Below, one piece after another: positions 32,166 through 38,552 of a stretch of 39,777 bases of DNA (its first letter is position 1; the number at the start of each line of letters is the position of its first letter). Source of the stretch: a virus; the IMG/VR virus record IMGVR_UViG_3300039449_000036, positions 1 to 39,777 of that record; one strand, written 5' to 3'. Under the pieces are notes generated by a model. That model was not told where the DNA came from and made no database searches. It worked only from the letters and a program-made list of their open reading frames with translations. The translations under genes and the position numbers were made by a program.

Positions 32166-32462
32166 TCAGCTTGCCAGTTTGCGATAAAGACTTTGACGCT
32201 CTGGCGTTGCATCAAAAGCCGTTTTCAAAACAACTTTTCCATCAATAAACATAAAGGCCACGAACAAATGGCGACCTTTATCTGTTTGCTCAACAAACCA
32301 ATATGTTGGGGGGTTAGTCTTGTGTGATTCTCTGGTGTCTTCAATATAACCAAGAGTTACGTTTGCCAAGCACTCTGCCACCTCAAAGCATTCAACGTTG
32401 TGCTTTACCAACAGCTTTCTTCTTATGCTTTCATCTATGTGAAGGTCTATCCCTGTCCCCAC
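32166..32462 (-). CDS. Toxin, BrnT-like ribonuclease (tentative)
   Basis: 98 aa, GTG start with TAGGAG 9 bases upstream. The order KHNVECFEVAECLAN, YIEDTRESHKTNPPTYWFVEQT, GRHLFVAFMFIDGKVVLKTAFDATPERQSLYRKL follows the compact beta fold of BrnT/DUF4258 toxins (a RelE-like ribonuclease): strand-rich middle and the end ...AT..E...Y. It is followed 34 bp later by the antitoxin gene, the toxin-first order of brnTA. In a prophage it may hold the lysogen or abort infection by other phages. Family call is from pattern only. Confidence 0.65.
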   Translation of the reverse strand: MGTGIDLHIDESIRRKLLVKHNVECFEVAECLANVTLGYIEDTRESHKTNPPTYWFVEQTDKGRHLFVAFMFIDGKVVLKTAFDATPERQSLYRKLAS

Positions 32463-32481
32463 AACGCTGAACTCCTAGTCT

Positions 32482-32527
32482 CTGTATATACGACTTTACC
32501 CCATAAGTGACGCGCACTGTATATACG
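32482..32527 (-). promoter_or_regulatory. Paired CTGTATATACG sites, probable toxin-antitoxin operator
   Basis: Exact copies at 32482-32492 and 32517-32527, 35 bp apart, each with the palindromic core GTATATAC. They lie 20-65 bases before the toxin start, and the TATATA core may double as the -10. Ribbon-helix-helix antitoxins usually bind such paired sites. Confidence 0.55.
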
Positions 32528-32670
32528 GGAGGCCAATTTTGCAAGATTAGACGACAAAGTTACACATTCCGCCGCCCGACAGGCCTGCCGCCTGTTGATT
32601 CGAGCCTTCGCTATGCCAGGGATGGCCAGTATTGCTCTAGAACAACCCTCCCCTACCAGGCCCCGCAAAA

Positions 32671-32686
32671 TTTTCGCTAACGAAAA
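32671..32686. repeat. Inverted repeat TTTTCG-CTAA-CGAAAA
   Basis: Perfect 6-bp arms with a 4-base centre in the divergent control region, 52 bp left of the first PL-like operator. It lacks the GC-rich stem of a terminator and so is more likely a protein site. Confidence 0.5.
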
Positions 32687-32737
32687 CCTTTCTCACTCCG
32701 GTCATTTCGGGCCGACTTTATGTTTTTGCCCAAACTA

Positions 32738-32776
32738 AACACATTTCGTGTTGACCGTATAAACACGTTATGTGAT
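32738..32776 (+). promoter_or_regulatory. PL-like promoter with two CI/Cro operators
   Basis: Operators AACACATTTCGTGTT (32738-32752) and AACACGTTATGTGAT (32762-32776), 24 bp apart, match the palindrome beside cI. TTGACC (32751-32756), 17 bases, and GATTAT (32774-32779) with an extended TG at 32771-32772 make a promoter inside them. It faces the recombination-integrase operon that starts at 32814. Confidence 0.72.
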
Positions 32777-32813
32777 TATGATCCCACGCTAAACGAGCAG
32801 CCCGGAGCCAGAC

Positions 32814-33128
32814 ATGAACTCAGCCCTCAGAAACCAGCAAGCCATGGCCAGCGCGCAAGCGGCCTATGACAACGCCCTGCCGGTGGATGATCTGGATTTC
32901 CTGGACGACGACAAAACCGACTTCGACCGGGAAGAGGAAGAGGCGCTGGCCGAAACCGGAGCTGGCCGGGTTATCGAACCGGAACAGCTTTGGGCAGCCC
33001 TTCGCCGCAAGCCTGAATTCCGGGCCGTTCTGGACACCGTAATCAACGAAATGATGGACGACGAGCGTTACCAGCAGGCCCGCGACGAGCGCATGAAGCT
33101 GGACGCACAACAACGGATGGAGCCGTAA
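32814..33128 (+). CDS. Acidic hypothetical protein, first PL-operon gene
   Basis: 104 aa, very acidic middle (DDLDFLDDDKTDFDREEEEAL) and a helical C-terminal half with alternating charges. GGAG lies 6 bases before the ATG. It has no domain I recognise. First after the promoter, so it is made at once after derepression, and DNA mimicry is a possible role for such acidity, though speculative. Confidence 0.6.
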   Translation: MNSALRNQQAMASAQAAYDNALPVDDLDFLDDDKTDFDREEEEALAETGAGRVIEPEQLWAALRRKPEFRAVLDTVINEMMDDERYQQARDERMKLDAQQRMEP

Positions 33129-33131
33129 GCC

Positions 33132-33410
33132 ATGAGAGACCTTACTACTATCGAGAAAATGACGAAAACCGCAGTGCTCGAAGCCATAGCGATATGCCAG
33201 CCGAGCGCTGCCCGCGACGCGGGCAATCCAATCGAGATGCAGTGGCGCGGCAGATGGCTGCTGGCTATCGACCTGTGTGGCGCTGGGCACCCGGTCACGC
33301 TGGCCTGCTACCGGGGCCAAACGCTGATCTCGGCGGCAATCAACCATCGCTACGGGTTGCCAACTCCGATGCCCATAAAATCCATGCTCTACCCGTCGGA
33401 GGCCGCATGA
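33132..33410 (+). CDS. Hypothetical protein
   Basis: 92 aa (MRDLTTIEKMTKTAVLEAIAICQPSAARDAGNPIEMQWRGRWLLAIDLCGAGHPVTLACYRG, quoted here only for its start MRDLTTIEKM). Helical start, then a beta-rich part. The gene starts 3 bases after the previous stop and ends in an ATGA overlap with the next one. No family known to me. Confidence 0.6.
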   Translation: MRDLTTIEKMTKTAVLEAIAICQPSAARDAGNPIEMQWRGRWLLAIDLCGAGHPVTLACYRGQTLISAAINHRYGLPTPMPIKSMLYPSEAA

Positions 33411-33619
33411 GATACGGAAACATTGTTCTCGGTTCCGCCGTTGCGATGGCTCTACTCGCCATCCTTTGCATGGCCGGGGAAATGGACTACCAGGACGCAC
33501 TGATAAGCGAGCAGCACACCTGCGCCATGGTGCGCGATGGAATCTGGCCCGCAGAGCAGGCCGCAAACATTAACTGCGCCGATCCGGTGCAAGTGGCAAT
33601 TCACGAACGACAGCGCTGA
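33407..33619 (+). CDS. Small membrane-anchored protein
   Basis: 70 aa. The ATG overlaps the previous stop (ATGA) and has GGAGG 4 bases upstream. An N-terminal hydrophobic segment (GNIVLGSAVAMALLAILCMAG) anchors or exports it; the rest has two Cys (HTCAM and INCAD) and would be periplasmic. The arrangement suggests translation coupled with the gene before it. Function unknown. Confidence 0.6.
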   Translation: MRYGNIVLGSAVAMALLAILCMAGEMDYQDALISEQHTCAMVRDGIWPAEQAANINCADPVQVAIHERQR

Positions 33620-33671
33620 TCTGTTGTTTTGCGGGGTCCGCCCCGCCTTTTATTCGAGCAAGGAGCAGAGC

Positions 33672-34406
33672 ATGAGCAACGAACTGGCACAACAGCAGGA
33701 AACCCAGCTTGCACAGCCCACCAGCGAGTCTGCCCAGGTACTGGCAGTCATTGAGCGGGTGGCGGCAAACCCTGACGCCGACATCGACAAGCTGGAGCGC
33801 CTGCTGGATATGCAGGAACGGGTAATGAACCGCAACGCCATGCAGGCATTCAGCGCTGACATGGCGGCCATGCAGGCAGAGCTTCCCACCGTTGCCGAGA
33901 CAGCCAAAGGCCACAACAACGCCAAATATGCGCCGCTGGAGAAGATCAACGAGGTGATCCGCCCGGTGCTGCAAAAGTACGGCTTTGCGGTGACCTTCCG
34001 CACCGAGCAGCAGGACGGCGCAGTCTCCATTACGGCGGTGCTTTCCCACAAGCAGGGCCACCACCAGGAATCCACACTGGTTCTGCCCAACGACACCAGC
34101 GGCAACAAGAACCTGGTGCAGGCCATTGGCTCCACGGTGAGCTACGGCAAGCGCTATGCCTTGTGCGCCCTGCTGAACATCAGCACCGGTGACGATACAG
34201 ACGGAAGGCCACCACAACAGGCCGCCCCCAGCACCCTGACAGCCAAACAGGTAAAGCAACTGCGTGACGCTGCAAAGGTTGCCGGTGTTGATGATGCCTA
34301 CATTTGCGAGAAAGGCGGCGTGGCCGAGATTGAGGACATTCCGGCAGAGCGATTCACCGCAGCCCTGAATCATTTAAAGAAGTTGGCGCAAGGGGGTGGC
34401 AAGTGA
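33672..34406 (+). CDS. erf: ERF-family single-strand annealing protein
   Basis: 244 aa from the ATG at 33672 (AAGGAG upstream). Central ERF core: FSADMAAMQAELPTVAETAKGHNNAKYAPLEKINEVIRPVLQKYGFAVTF, read as successive motifs, then STVSYGKRYALCALLNISTGDD. Such proteins anneal complementary single strands during phage recombination and genome circularisation. A Gln/Pro-rich linker and a C-terminal helix-hairpin-like part (LTAKQVKQLRDAAKVAGV) may contact partners. It overlaps the nuclease gene by 4 bp. Confidence 0.92.
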   Translation: MSNELAQQQETQLAQPTSESAQVLAVIERVAANPDADIDKLERLLDMQERVMNRNAMQAFSADMAAMQAELPTVAETAKGHNNAKYAPLEKINEVIRPVLQKYGFAVTFRTEQQDGAVSITAVLSHKQGHHQESTLVLPNDTSGNKNLVQAIGSTVSYGKRYALCALLNISTGDDTDGRPPQQAAPSTLTAKQVKQLRDAAKVAGVDDAYICEKGGVAEIEDIPAERFTAALNHLKKLAQGGGK

Positions 34407-35200
34407 TCGTCATCGAATGCCAGCAGGGTTCGCTGGAATGGCATCAGGCCCGCGCCGGAGCCATCACGGCCAGCATGTTCACCGTTGCCCGGGAGAAGGT
34501 GGGCACCCTCAACGAACAACAGCAGAAATATGTGAACAGCGTTCTGGCCGGCATGGGCGAGAAGGAAGCGGCAGAGGCTGCCGGTTATCGCTCCGTGCCC
34601 CGCTCTGAGGGCGTCCAGAAGGCGCTGAAAGGTGAGCAAGTGGGCGATTACTCCAACGCCGCCAAAGACTACGCCTTTCGCCTTGCGGTTGAGCGTATCA
34701 GCGGTGAGCCGCTGGACGAAGGCTTTTCCACCTGGGCCATGCGCCGGGGTAACGAATTGGAGCCGGAAGCCCGCGCCGCTCACGAAGCCCGCATCGAAAT
34801 GCTCATTACGCCCACCGGTCTGGTGACCACTGATGACGGCCTGTTCGGTGCCAGCGCGGACGGCCTTATCAACGATGACGGCGGCAGCGAATACAAATGC
34901 CTGGTCGATCCTGCGCGCATCCGCTCAATCATCATCGACCGCGATCTGGAGCAGTTCACCGATCAGATACAGGGCTGCATGTGGCTGACCGGGCGCAAGT
35001 GGTGGCACCACGTCCTCTACTGCCCTGCCCTCAAGCCGGCAGGCAAGGAACTGATTATTCACCCCATGCAGCGGGATGACGATTACATCGAGGCGCTGGA
35101 GGCCGATTTGCTGGCCTTCAACGATCTGGTGGAGCAGTACAAGGCGCAGATTCTCGGCAGCGCCACGGGCATCGAAGAAGCTCGGCTGATGGTCGCCTAA
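34403..35200 (+). CDS. YqaJ-type viral exonuclease with HTH-like insert
   Basis: 265 aa, starting ATG in overlap with erf. YqaJ core: CQQGSLEWHQARAGAITASMF, MRRGNELEPEAR with Glu120, GASADG with Asp153, EYK with Glu163 and Lys165 (PD-(D/E)XK site). Residues about 36-84 (NEQQQKYVNSVLAGMGEKEAAEAAGYRS...) are an extra helical segment that resembles the helix-turn-helix of terminase small subunits. The enzyme would resect dsDNA ends and hand the 3' strand to ERF, like lambda Exo and Beta. Confidence 0.92.
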   Translation: MIVIECQQGSLEWHQARAGAITASMFTVAREKVGTLNEQQQKYVNSVLAGMGEKEAAEAAGYRSVPRSEGVQKALKGEQVGDYSNAAKDYAFRLAVERISGEPLDEGFSTWAMRRGNELEPEARAAHEARIEMLITPTGLVTTDDGLFGASADGLINDDGGSEYKCLVDPARIRSIIIDRDLEQFTDQIQGCMWLTGRKWWHHVLYCPALKPAGKELIIHPMQRDDDYIEALEADLLAFNDLVEQYKAQILGSATGIEEARLMVA

Positions 35201-35212
35201 TTCATGGGCCCA

Positions 35213-35355
35213 GCGGGCGGTGGTTAACACCCGCAGCCAGGGCGCCCGGCTCCTTGCCCCCTCTTAACCACGGAAGGCCGTGGAGATAGCAAAAGGCGCG
35301 AGGGGAGCGAATCTCAGGGCGTGACCTGACCGACTGGCCCGGTCGATAAACGGGC
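35213..35355 (+). other. Structured leader upstream of a small gene
   Basis: CCACGG-AAGG-CCGTGG (35268-35283) is a perfect 6-bp hairpin. GACCG/CGGTC (35328-35344) and GCCCG/CGGGC (35337-35355) overlap and cannot form together, so the RNA may switch. A bulged stem GCGGG/CCCGC lies at about 35213-35234. No gene is evident in 35201-35379. Function unknown. Confidence 0.4.
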
Positions 35356-35379
35356 GTAACAACGGCACAGGAGAGCAGC

Positions 35380-35532
35380 ATGGATCTGGTTTTGATCTTC
35401 CTCCTATGCCTCTGGTTTGGCTGGCCGCCGCCTACCGGTCAGCCATTTAAGAGCGCGGACCACCGGGCGAAACTGGTGGCAGCAATCAGCACAGAGGCAA
35501 CCGCACTGGGTTGGACAGTGTATGGAGCGTAG
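35380..35532 (+). CDS. Very small protein with hydrophobic start
   Basis: 50 aa, ATG with AGGAG 6 bases upstream, among the best ribosome sites of this operon. The N-terminus (MDLVLIFLLCLWFGW) is a probable membrane anchor, the rest (HRAKLVAAISTEATALGWTVYGA) a short amphipathic domain. It lies between structured leader and structured region. Unknown family. Confidence 0.55.
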   Translation: MDLVLIFLLCLWFGWPPPTGQPFKSADHRAKLVAAISTEATALGWTVYGA

Positions 35533-35540
35533 GCAAAGAG

Positions 35541-35810
35541 ATGAACGCAGCGGCTTCTACGCACACGGTAGCCGCCCCGAAAGGGCAAAGATCGTGCCGA
35601 CTGGCCGGCGTAACCGGCCCTCCCCATAGGGGTGCGTTCTGGAAAAAGCTGAGGGATGCGTGTCGGGGCGATGGCCACGGACTCCCGAGAACACCGACAC
35701 CCAGAACGCACCACCTATGCGGTGAATACAGCAATGCACGACGAGCGGAGAGAGCCCGCGCCGGAGACGTACCCGGCCACCGCATCCATAAACAACGGAG
35801 AGAGATATGA
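35541..35810 (+). CDS. Possible small protein overlapping a large hairpin
   Basis: 89 aa from the ATG at 35541 with AGG 7 bases upstream. Its stop overlaps the next ATG (ATGA), as in true neighbours of this operon. But the composition is odd (many Arg, Pro, His, Thr; PTPRTHHLCG), and the DNA forms extensive inverted repeats, with long open frames on the opposite strand too. So it may be a structured RNA rather than, or as well as, a coding gene. Confidence 0.42.
   Translation: MNAAASTHTVAAPKGQRSCRLAGVTGPPHRGAFWKKLRDACRGDGHGLPRTPTPRTHHLCGEYSNARRAERARAGDVPGHRIHKQRREI
35625..35719 (+). ncRNA. Long imperfect hairpin, candidate structured RNA
   Basis: CATAGGGGTGCGTTCTGG (35625-35642) pairs with the complement at 35701-35719, 18 bp with one bulged A. 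Inside, GTGTCGG (35660-35666) pairs with CCGACAC (35694-35700), stacking on the outer stem with a 17-base bulge on the left. GGCCGG-CGTAA-CCGGCC just upstream forms another hairpin. No T run follows, so it is not a terminator. Confidence 0.45.
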
Positions 35811-36061
35811 GTCAATCACTAGAGCAGAGAATCATCGAGGCAGTCAGAGTGCTAGGGCCGTCTCCTTGCGCTGTGATTGCCGCTCACATTGACGAAACGC
35901 CCAGGGCAATCGGTCAAAGGCTCCGCTTTATGGGAGAGGCTGGCCAGATTGTGAAAGTGGGCCTAACCAGCAGTAATGCCGCTATCTGGGCTGAGCGATG
36001 CGACCGGGTCTCAGAGCTTATGCACAAGTTCATCACCAGCCCGTCCGGGGTGCCGCTATGA
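35807..36061 (+). CDS. Winged-helix protein of the PL-like operon
   Basis: 84 aa, GGAGAGAGAT before the ATG. EQRIIEAVRVLGPSPCAVIAAHIDETPRAIGQRLRFMGEAGQIVKVG is a winged helix-turn-helix. The C-terminal part is short. Likely a small DNA-binding regulator. It ends in an ATGA overlap with the next gene. Confidence 0.65.
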   Translation: MSQSLEQRIIEAVRVLGPSPCAVIAAHIDETPRAIGQRLRFMGEAGQIVKVGLTSSNAAIWAERCDRVSELMHKFITSPSGVPL

Positions 36062-36240
36062 AACTCAACCCCGAAACAATCCAGCAACTGGCCGCCCACC
36101 GCATCAAGCCACTGGGCGCCCCTGAAAGGACCATGAAACGAGCCCAGCGCCTGGTGATGGTGAAGGTAGGCAAAGGCAAGACCGTGCCGGTGGCATTGCG
36201 AGAGACAACGGCCTTTGTGGCCAGGGAGACGGACGGCTGA
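36058..36240 (+). CDS. Small basic protein
   Basis: 60 aa with many Lys and Arg (RTMKRAQRLVMVKVGKGKTVPVALR). Overlaps its neighbours on both sides (ATGA and TGATG). It may bind nucleic acid. No family known to me. Confidence 0.55.
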   Translation: MKLNPETIQQLAAHRIKPLGAPERTMKRAQRLVMVKVGKGKTVPVALRETTAFVARETDG

Positions 36241-36395
36241 TGCAGATTCAGAGCTACTCAGCCACGCAGATATGCGTCATGCGCGATAACGGCAGCATCA
36301 TCATGCGCACGATCGTTGACGACAACGAGCAGGGCCGCCAGTGCCTGGTGCGCTGGATAGAGCGATACAAGCAACGCAAGGAGACGGACAAGTGA
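36240..36395 (+). CDS. Very small hypothetical protein
   Basis: 51 aa (MQIQSYSATQICVMRDNG...RWIERYKQRKETDK). The ATG shares a base with the previous stop, and its stop overlaps the GTG of the J-domain gene (GTGA), so it lies in an unbroken coding chain. Mixed beta then basic helix. Unknown function. Confidence 0.6.
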   Translation: MQIQSYSATQICVMRDNGSIIMRTIVDDNEQGRQCLVRWIERYKQRKETDK

Positions 36396-36985
36396 GTGTA
36401 GATGCATTCCCGCTTTGCTGGCCAGCCGGCTGGCCGCGCTGCAAACGGGCCGAGCATGGCAGATTCCAGACTTCATTTGCCAAAGCGCGTGATGGACTGA
36501 TGGAAGAGCTGCGGCTGATGGGGGCCAGGAATATCGTTCTTTCCACGAACATCGAATTGCGCCGGGATGGCCTGCCGTATGCCAACCAGCGTCAGCCTGA
36601 GGATTCCGGCGTGGCGGTCTACTTCCAGCACAAAGGCATGAGCATGACCTTTGCCTGCGACCGCTGGAGGAAAGTGGAAGACAACACCCAGGCCATACGC
36701 AAGACCATCGAAGCATTGCGCGGCATTGAGCGCTGGGGCGCAAGCGACATGATGGAGAGGGCGTTTTCCGGTTTTGCTGCCCTGCCGTCTTCTGCCGCCG
36801 CAAATGCCAGTGCCTGGTGGGCCGTCCTCGGCGTCACCCAGGGCGCGGAATTCGACGCCGTGCGAGCTGCCTACCAGCAAAAGCGGAAGAGCACGCACCC
36901 GGACCATGGCGGCACCACCGAACAGTTCAAAGCCGTGCAGCAGGCATGGCGCCAGTTTCAGGAGCAATACGATGAATGCAATTGA
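36392..36985 (+). CDS. J-domain (DnaJ-like) protein
   Basis: 197 aa from the GTG at 36392. C-terminal J domain, residues about 148-192: WWAVLGVTQGAEFDAVRAAYQQKRKSTHPDHGG with the HPD motif, then FKAVQQAWRQF. It lacks the G/F and zinc regions of full DnaJ. The N-terminal 140 residues form a domain of its own (FPLCWPAGWPRCKRAEHGRF). It should recruit host DnaK, perhaps to remodel a replication or repressor complex. Such proteins are known in many phages. Confidence 0.85.
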   Translation: MSVDAFPLCWPAGWPRCKRAEHGRFQTSFAKARDGLMEELRLMGARNIVLSTNIELRRDGLPYANQRQPEDSGVAVYFQHKGMSMTFACDRWRKVEDNTQAIRKTIEALRGIERWGASDMMERAFSGFAALPSSAAANASAWWAVLGVTQGAEFDAVRAAYQQKRKSTHPDHGGTTEQFKAVQQAWRQFQEQYDECN

Positions 36986-38066
36986 GCTGATAGCAGCCCT
37001 GAAGGGCGCGGACGAAGAAACGGCGATGGAACTGGTTGAGCGGCTTCAGTGCGGAGAGATTGACTGCTCAGTATTGCCCACCGGTAAAGATAATGCAGTC
37101 CAGCAGGCCCAGATATGGGCGCAAGAAGCACGCACCCAGAAAGGGATCGTTGAGGAGATCGGCAAGCTGGTGGGCTGCGCCAACGACTGGGAAATGGTCG
37201 ACGCCATCAAAGCCGCCCTTAGCGCCAATGGTGGGGAGGCGGTGCCGGTGGCATGGGCAGTGTTTGCCGATAGCGGCAACATCAGAATTTGGGGGCAGGA
37301 GAAGCCGGAGGCCTTCCCAGAGGCTGTACCGCTATACCTGAGTCAAACTGTCAAGGAATCCTTGACAGCTCATCTCGAGCCCATTGGATATGCAGACCCA
37401 GACACCCTGACTGACTATCGGGCTGGGGAGAGGCTCCACATCCCGGTTTATCGCCCAGATGCGTCGGCAGAGTGGCAATCTGGCATCCCGGTGTATCTCC
37501 ACCCCGCCCCGCCATCTGTTGCGGTGCCGGACGAAATCCTGACTGGTATTCGCGATGCCCTAAGGATGCTGGACGAAGAATGCGGCGATACCGACCCGCT
37601 GTGCGAACCGGAAGACATGCGGGAATCGTATCCGCTTATCTGGTGCCACCAGAAACTGTTTGCCATTTTGAGTTTGCTCACCGCCGCCCCATCCCCCAAT
37701 CATTCCGGTGATGCCAACGAGGTGTGTGCTGCCCCAGCTTCGTTCGGTAGCGCCGGGGAGTTGGCGGACTGGCTGGATTCTTTCTACGAAACTCTGGATG
37801 ACGGCAGCTTCACGGGTAGCAAGTGGGGCGTAGCTCAGACTGCAGTCAAGGCTGTGCGGGGGCATGACCATATTGCCGACGCCGGGAAGGTGGTGCCGGA
37901 GAACGAGCTGAAAGCGCGTGTCGTGTCTGGCGCACGCGACATGCTGAGAGAGTCCGGCAAGCAATTCCGTGCTATTGGTGATATTGGCCACGCAGCAATG
38001 TGTGAAAACCACGCGGACGAACTGGACCGCCTCCGCACCACTGACGATAAGGCGGAGGGGGTATGA
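36972..38066 (+). CDS. Ea22-like phage protein with repeated substrate-like motifs
   Basis: 364 aa from the ATG at 36972 (GGAG 8 bases before). It holds units such as PVAWAVFADSG...AVPLYLS and PIGYADPD...IPVYLHPAPP, a pattern frequent in accessory proteins of lambda-like phages (Ea22-type). The middle and C-terminal parts are helical. DNA inside the gene contains a perfect 21-base palindrome (37348-37368). Function of the family is unknown; it is dispensable in related phages. Confidence 0.65.
   Translation: MNAIELIAALKGADEETAMELVERLQCGEIDCSVLPTGKDNAVQQAQIWAQEARTQKGIVEEIGKLVGCANDWEMVDAIKAALSANGGEAVPVAWAVFADSGNIRIWGQEKPEAFPEAVPLYLSQTVKESLTAHLEPIGYADPDTLTDYRAGERLHIPVYRPDASAEWQSGIPVYLHPAPPSVAVPDEILTGIRDALRMLDEECGDTDPLCEPEDMRESYPLIWCHQKLFAILSLLTAAPSPNHSGDANEVCAAPASFGSAGELADWLDSFYETLDDGSFTGSKWGVAQTAVKAVRGHDHIADAGKVVPENELKARVVSGARDMLRESGKQFRAIGDIGHAAMCENHADELDRLRTTDDKAEGV
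37348..37368. repeat. Perfect palindrome inside a coding gene
   Basis: CTGTCAAGGA, one central A, then TCCTTGACAG: two exact 10-base arms. In the protein it reads as TVKESLTA in the plain gap between two repeats. It resembles a regulator site more than a terminator, since arms are not GC rich and no T run follows. Confidence 0.85.
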
Positions 38067-38305
38067 GCATGGAGTATATCCGCCGCACTTACGGCGTTCC
38101 GGTGAAGCGGGGGATGCGGGTTCGCATACGGGCGTTCGACGGATGGACGGATGGACGGGTAACAAGCGCCACACATTATGTGGTGGTGGCTCCAGATCAA
38201 TGGCCAAATGCAAGGCTCCGCTATCACCCCACAAACTACAATTTTATTCGGTATCAGGATGACAGCCCCACCCATAACGGAGGTGAGAGCGATGGAAACC
38301 GGTAA
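38063..38305 (+). CDS. Small hypothetical protein
   Basis: 80 aa, ATGA overlap with the preceding gene. EYIRRTYGVPVKRGMRVRI... and RLRYHPT are the pattern of a small beta-barrel phage family seen near recombination genes (RNA or DNA binding possible). It overlaps the next gene by 14 bp. Confidence 0.65.
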   Translation: MSMEYIRRTYGVPVKRGMRVRIRAFDGWTDGRVTSATHYVVVAPDQWPNARLRYHPTNYNFIRYQDDSPTHNGGESDGNR

Positions 38306-38552
38306 ATTGACAGCAAGCACCCACTATGCCTGCCGCGAGATAGCAGCCGAACTCACCGCAGCCAATGCCCGCATTGCAGAGCTTAAGAAGGCGCTAGCCG
38401 ATTTGCATGATGCCGCTGGCGAATACGCTGCCGATCAGTCAGGGGCAACCGATCCACGCTGTGGCATCACTCAGCCGGTCACCGTAGAAGATGCGGAGGC
38501 GCTGAACCATGCGATCAATAAAGCCGCCGCCCTGCTGGAGAAGAAGCCGTGA
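38292..38552 (+). CDS. Small coiled-coil protein
   Basis: 86 aa from the ATG at 38292, with GGAGG 8 bases upstream; the longer open frame upstream is the preceding gene's region. REIAAELTAANARIAELKKALADLHDAAGEYA is a coiled coil. The C-terminal helix includes EDAEALNHAINKAAALLEKK. No specific function. Confidence 0.6.
   Translation: METGKLTASTHYACREIAAELTAANARIAELKKALADLHDAAGEYAADQSGATDPRCGITQPVTVEDAEALNHAINKAAALLEKKP

Larger units (their letters stand above)
32463..32813. other. Divergent control region between toxin and PL-like operon
   Basis: 351 bp without a convincing gene. Left part: two 11-bp repeats at the toxin promoter. Middle: TTTTCG-CTAA-CGAAAA inverted repeat at 32671-32686. 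Right: two CI/Cro operators over the rightward promoter. A 73-codon leftward frame that covers the left part has no ribosome site. Confidence 0.65.

Noticed and set aside
32447-32668. Leftward 73-codon frame in the toxin control region
   Set aside because: It covers the paired operator sites, lacks a ribosome site, and its composition (many Arg and Ala, stray Cys) is unlike the other proteins.
35439-35815. Leftward open frames opposite the structured region
   Set aside because: No ribosome sites, transcription there is rightward, and they owe their length to a GC-rich inverted repeat. Kept only as a sign of unusual sequence.
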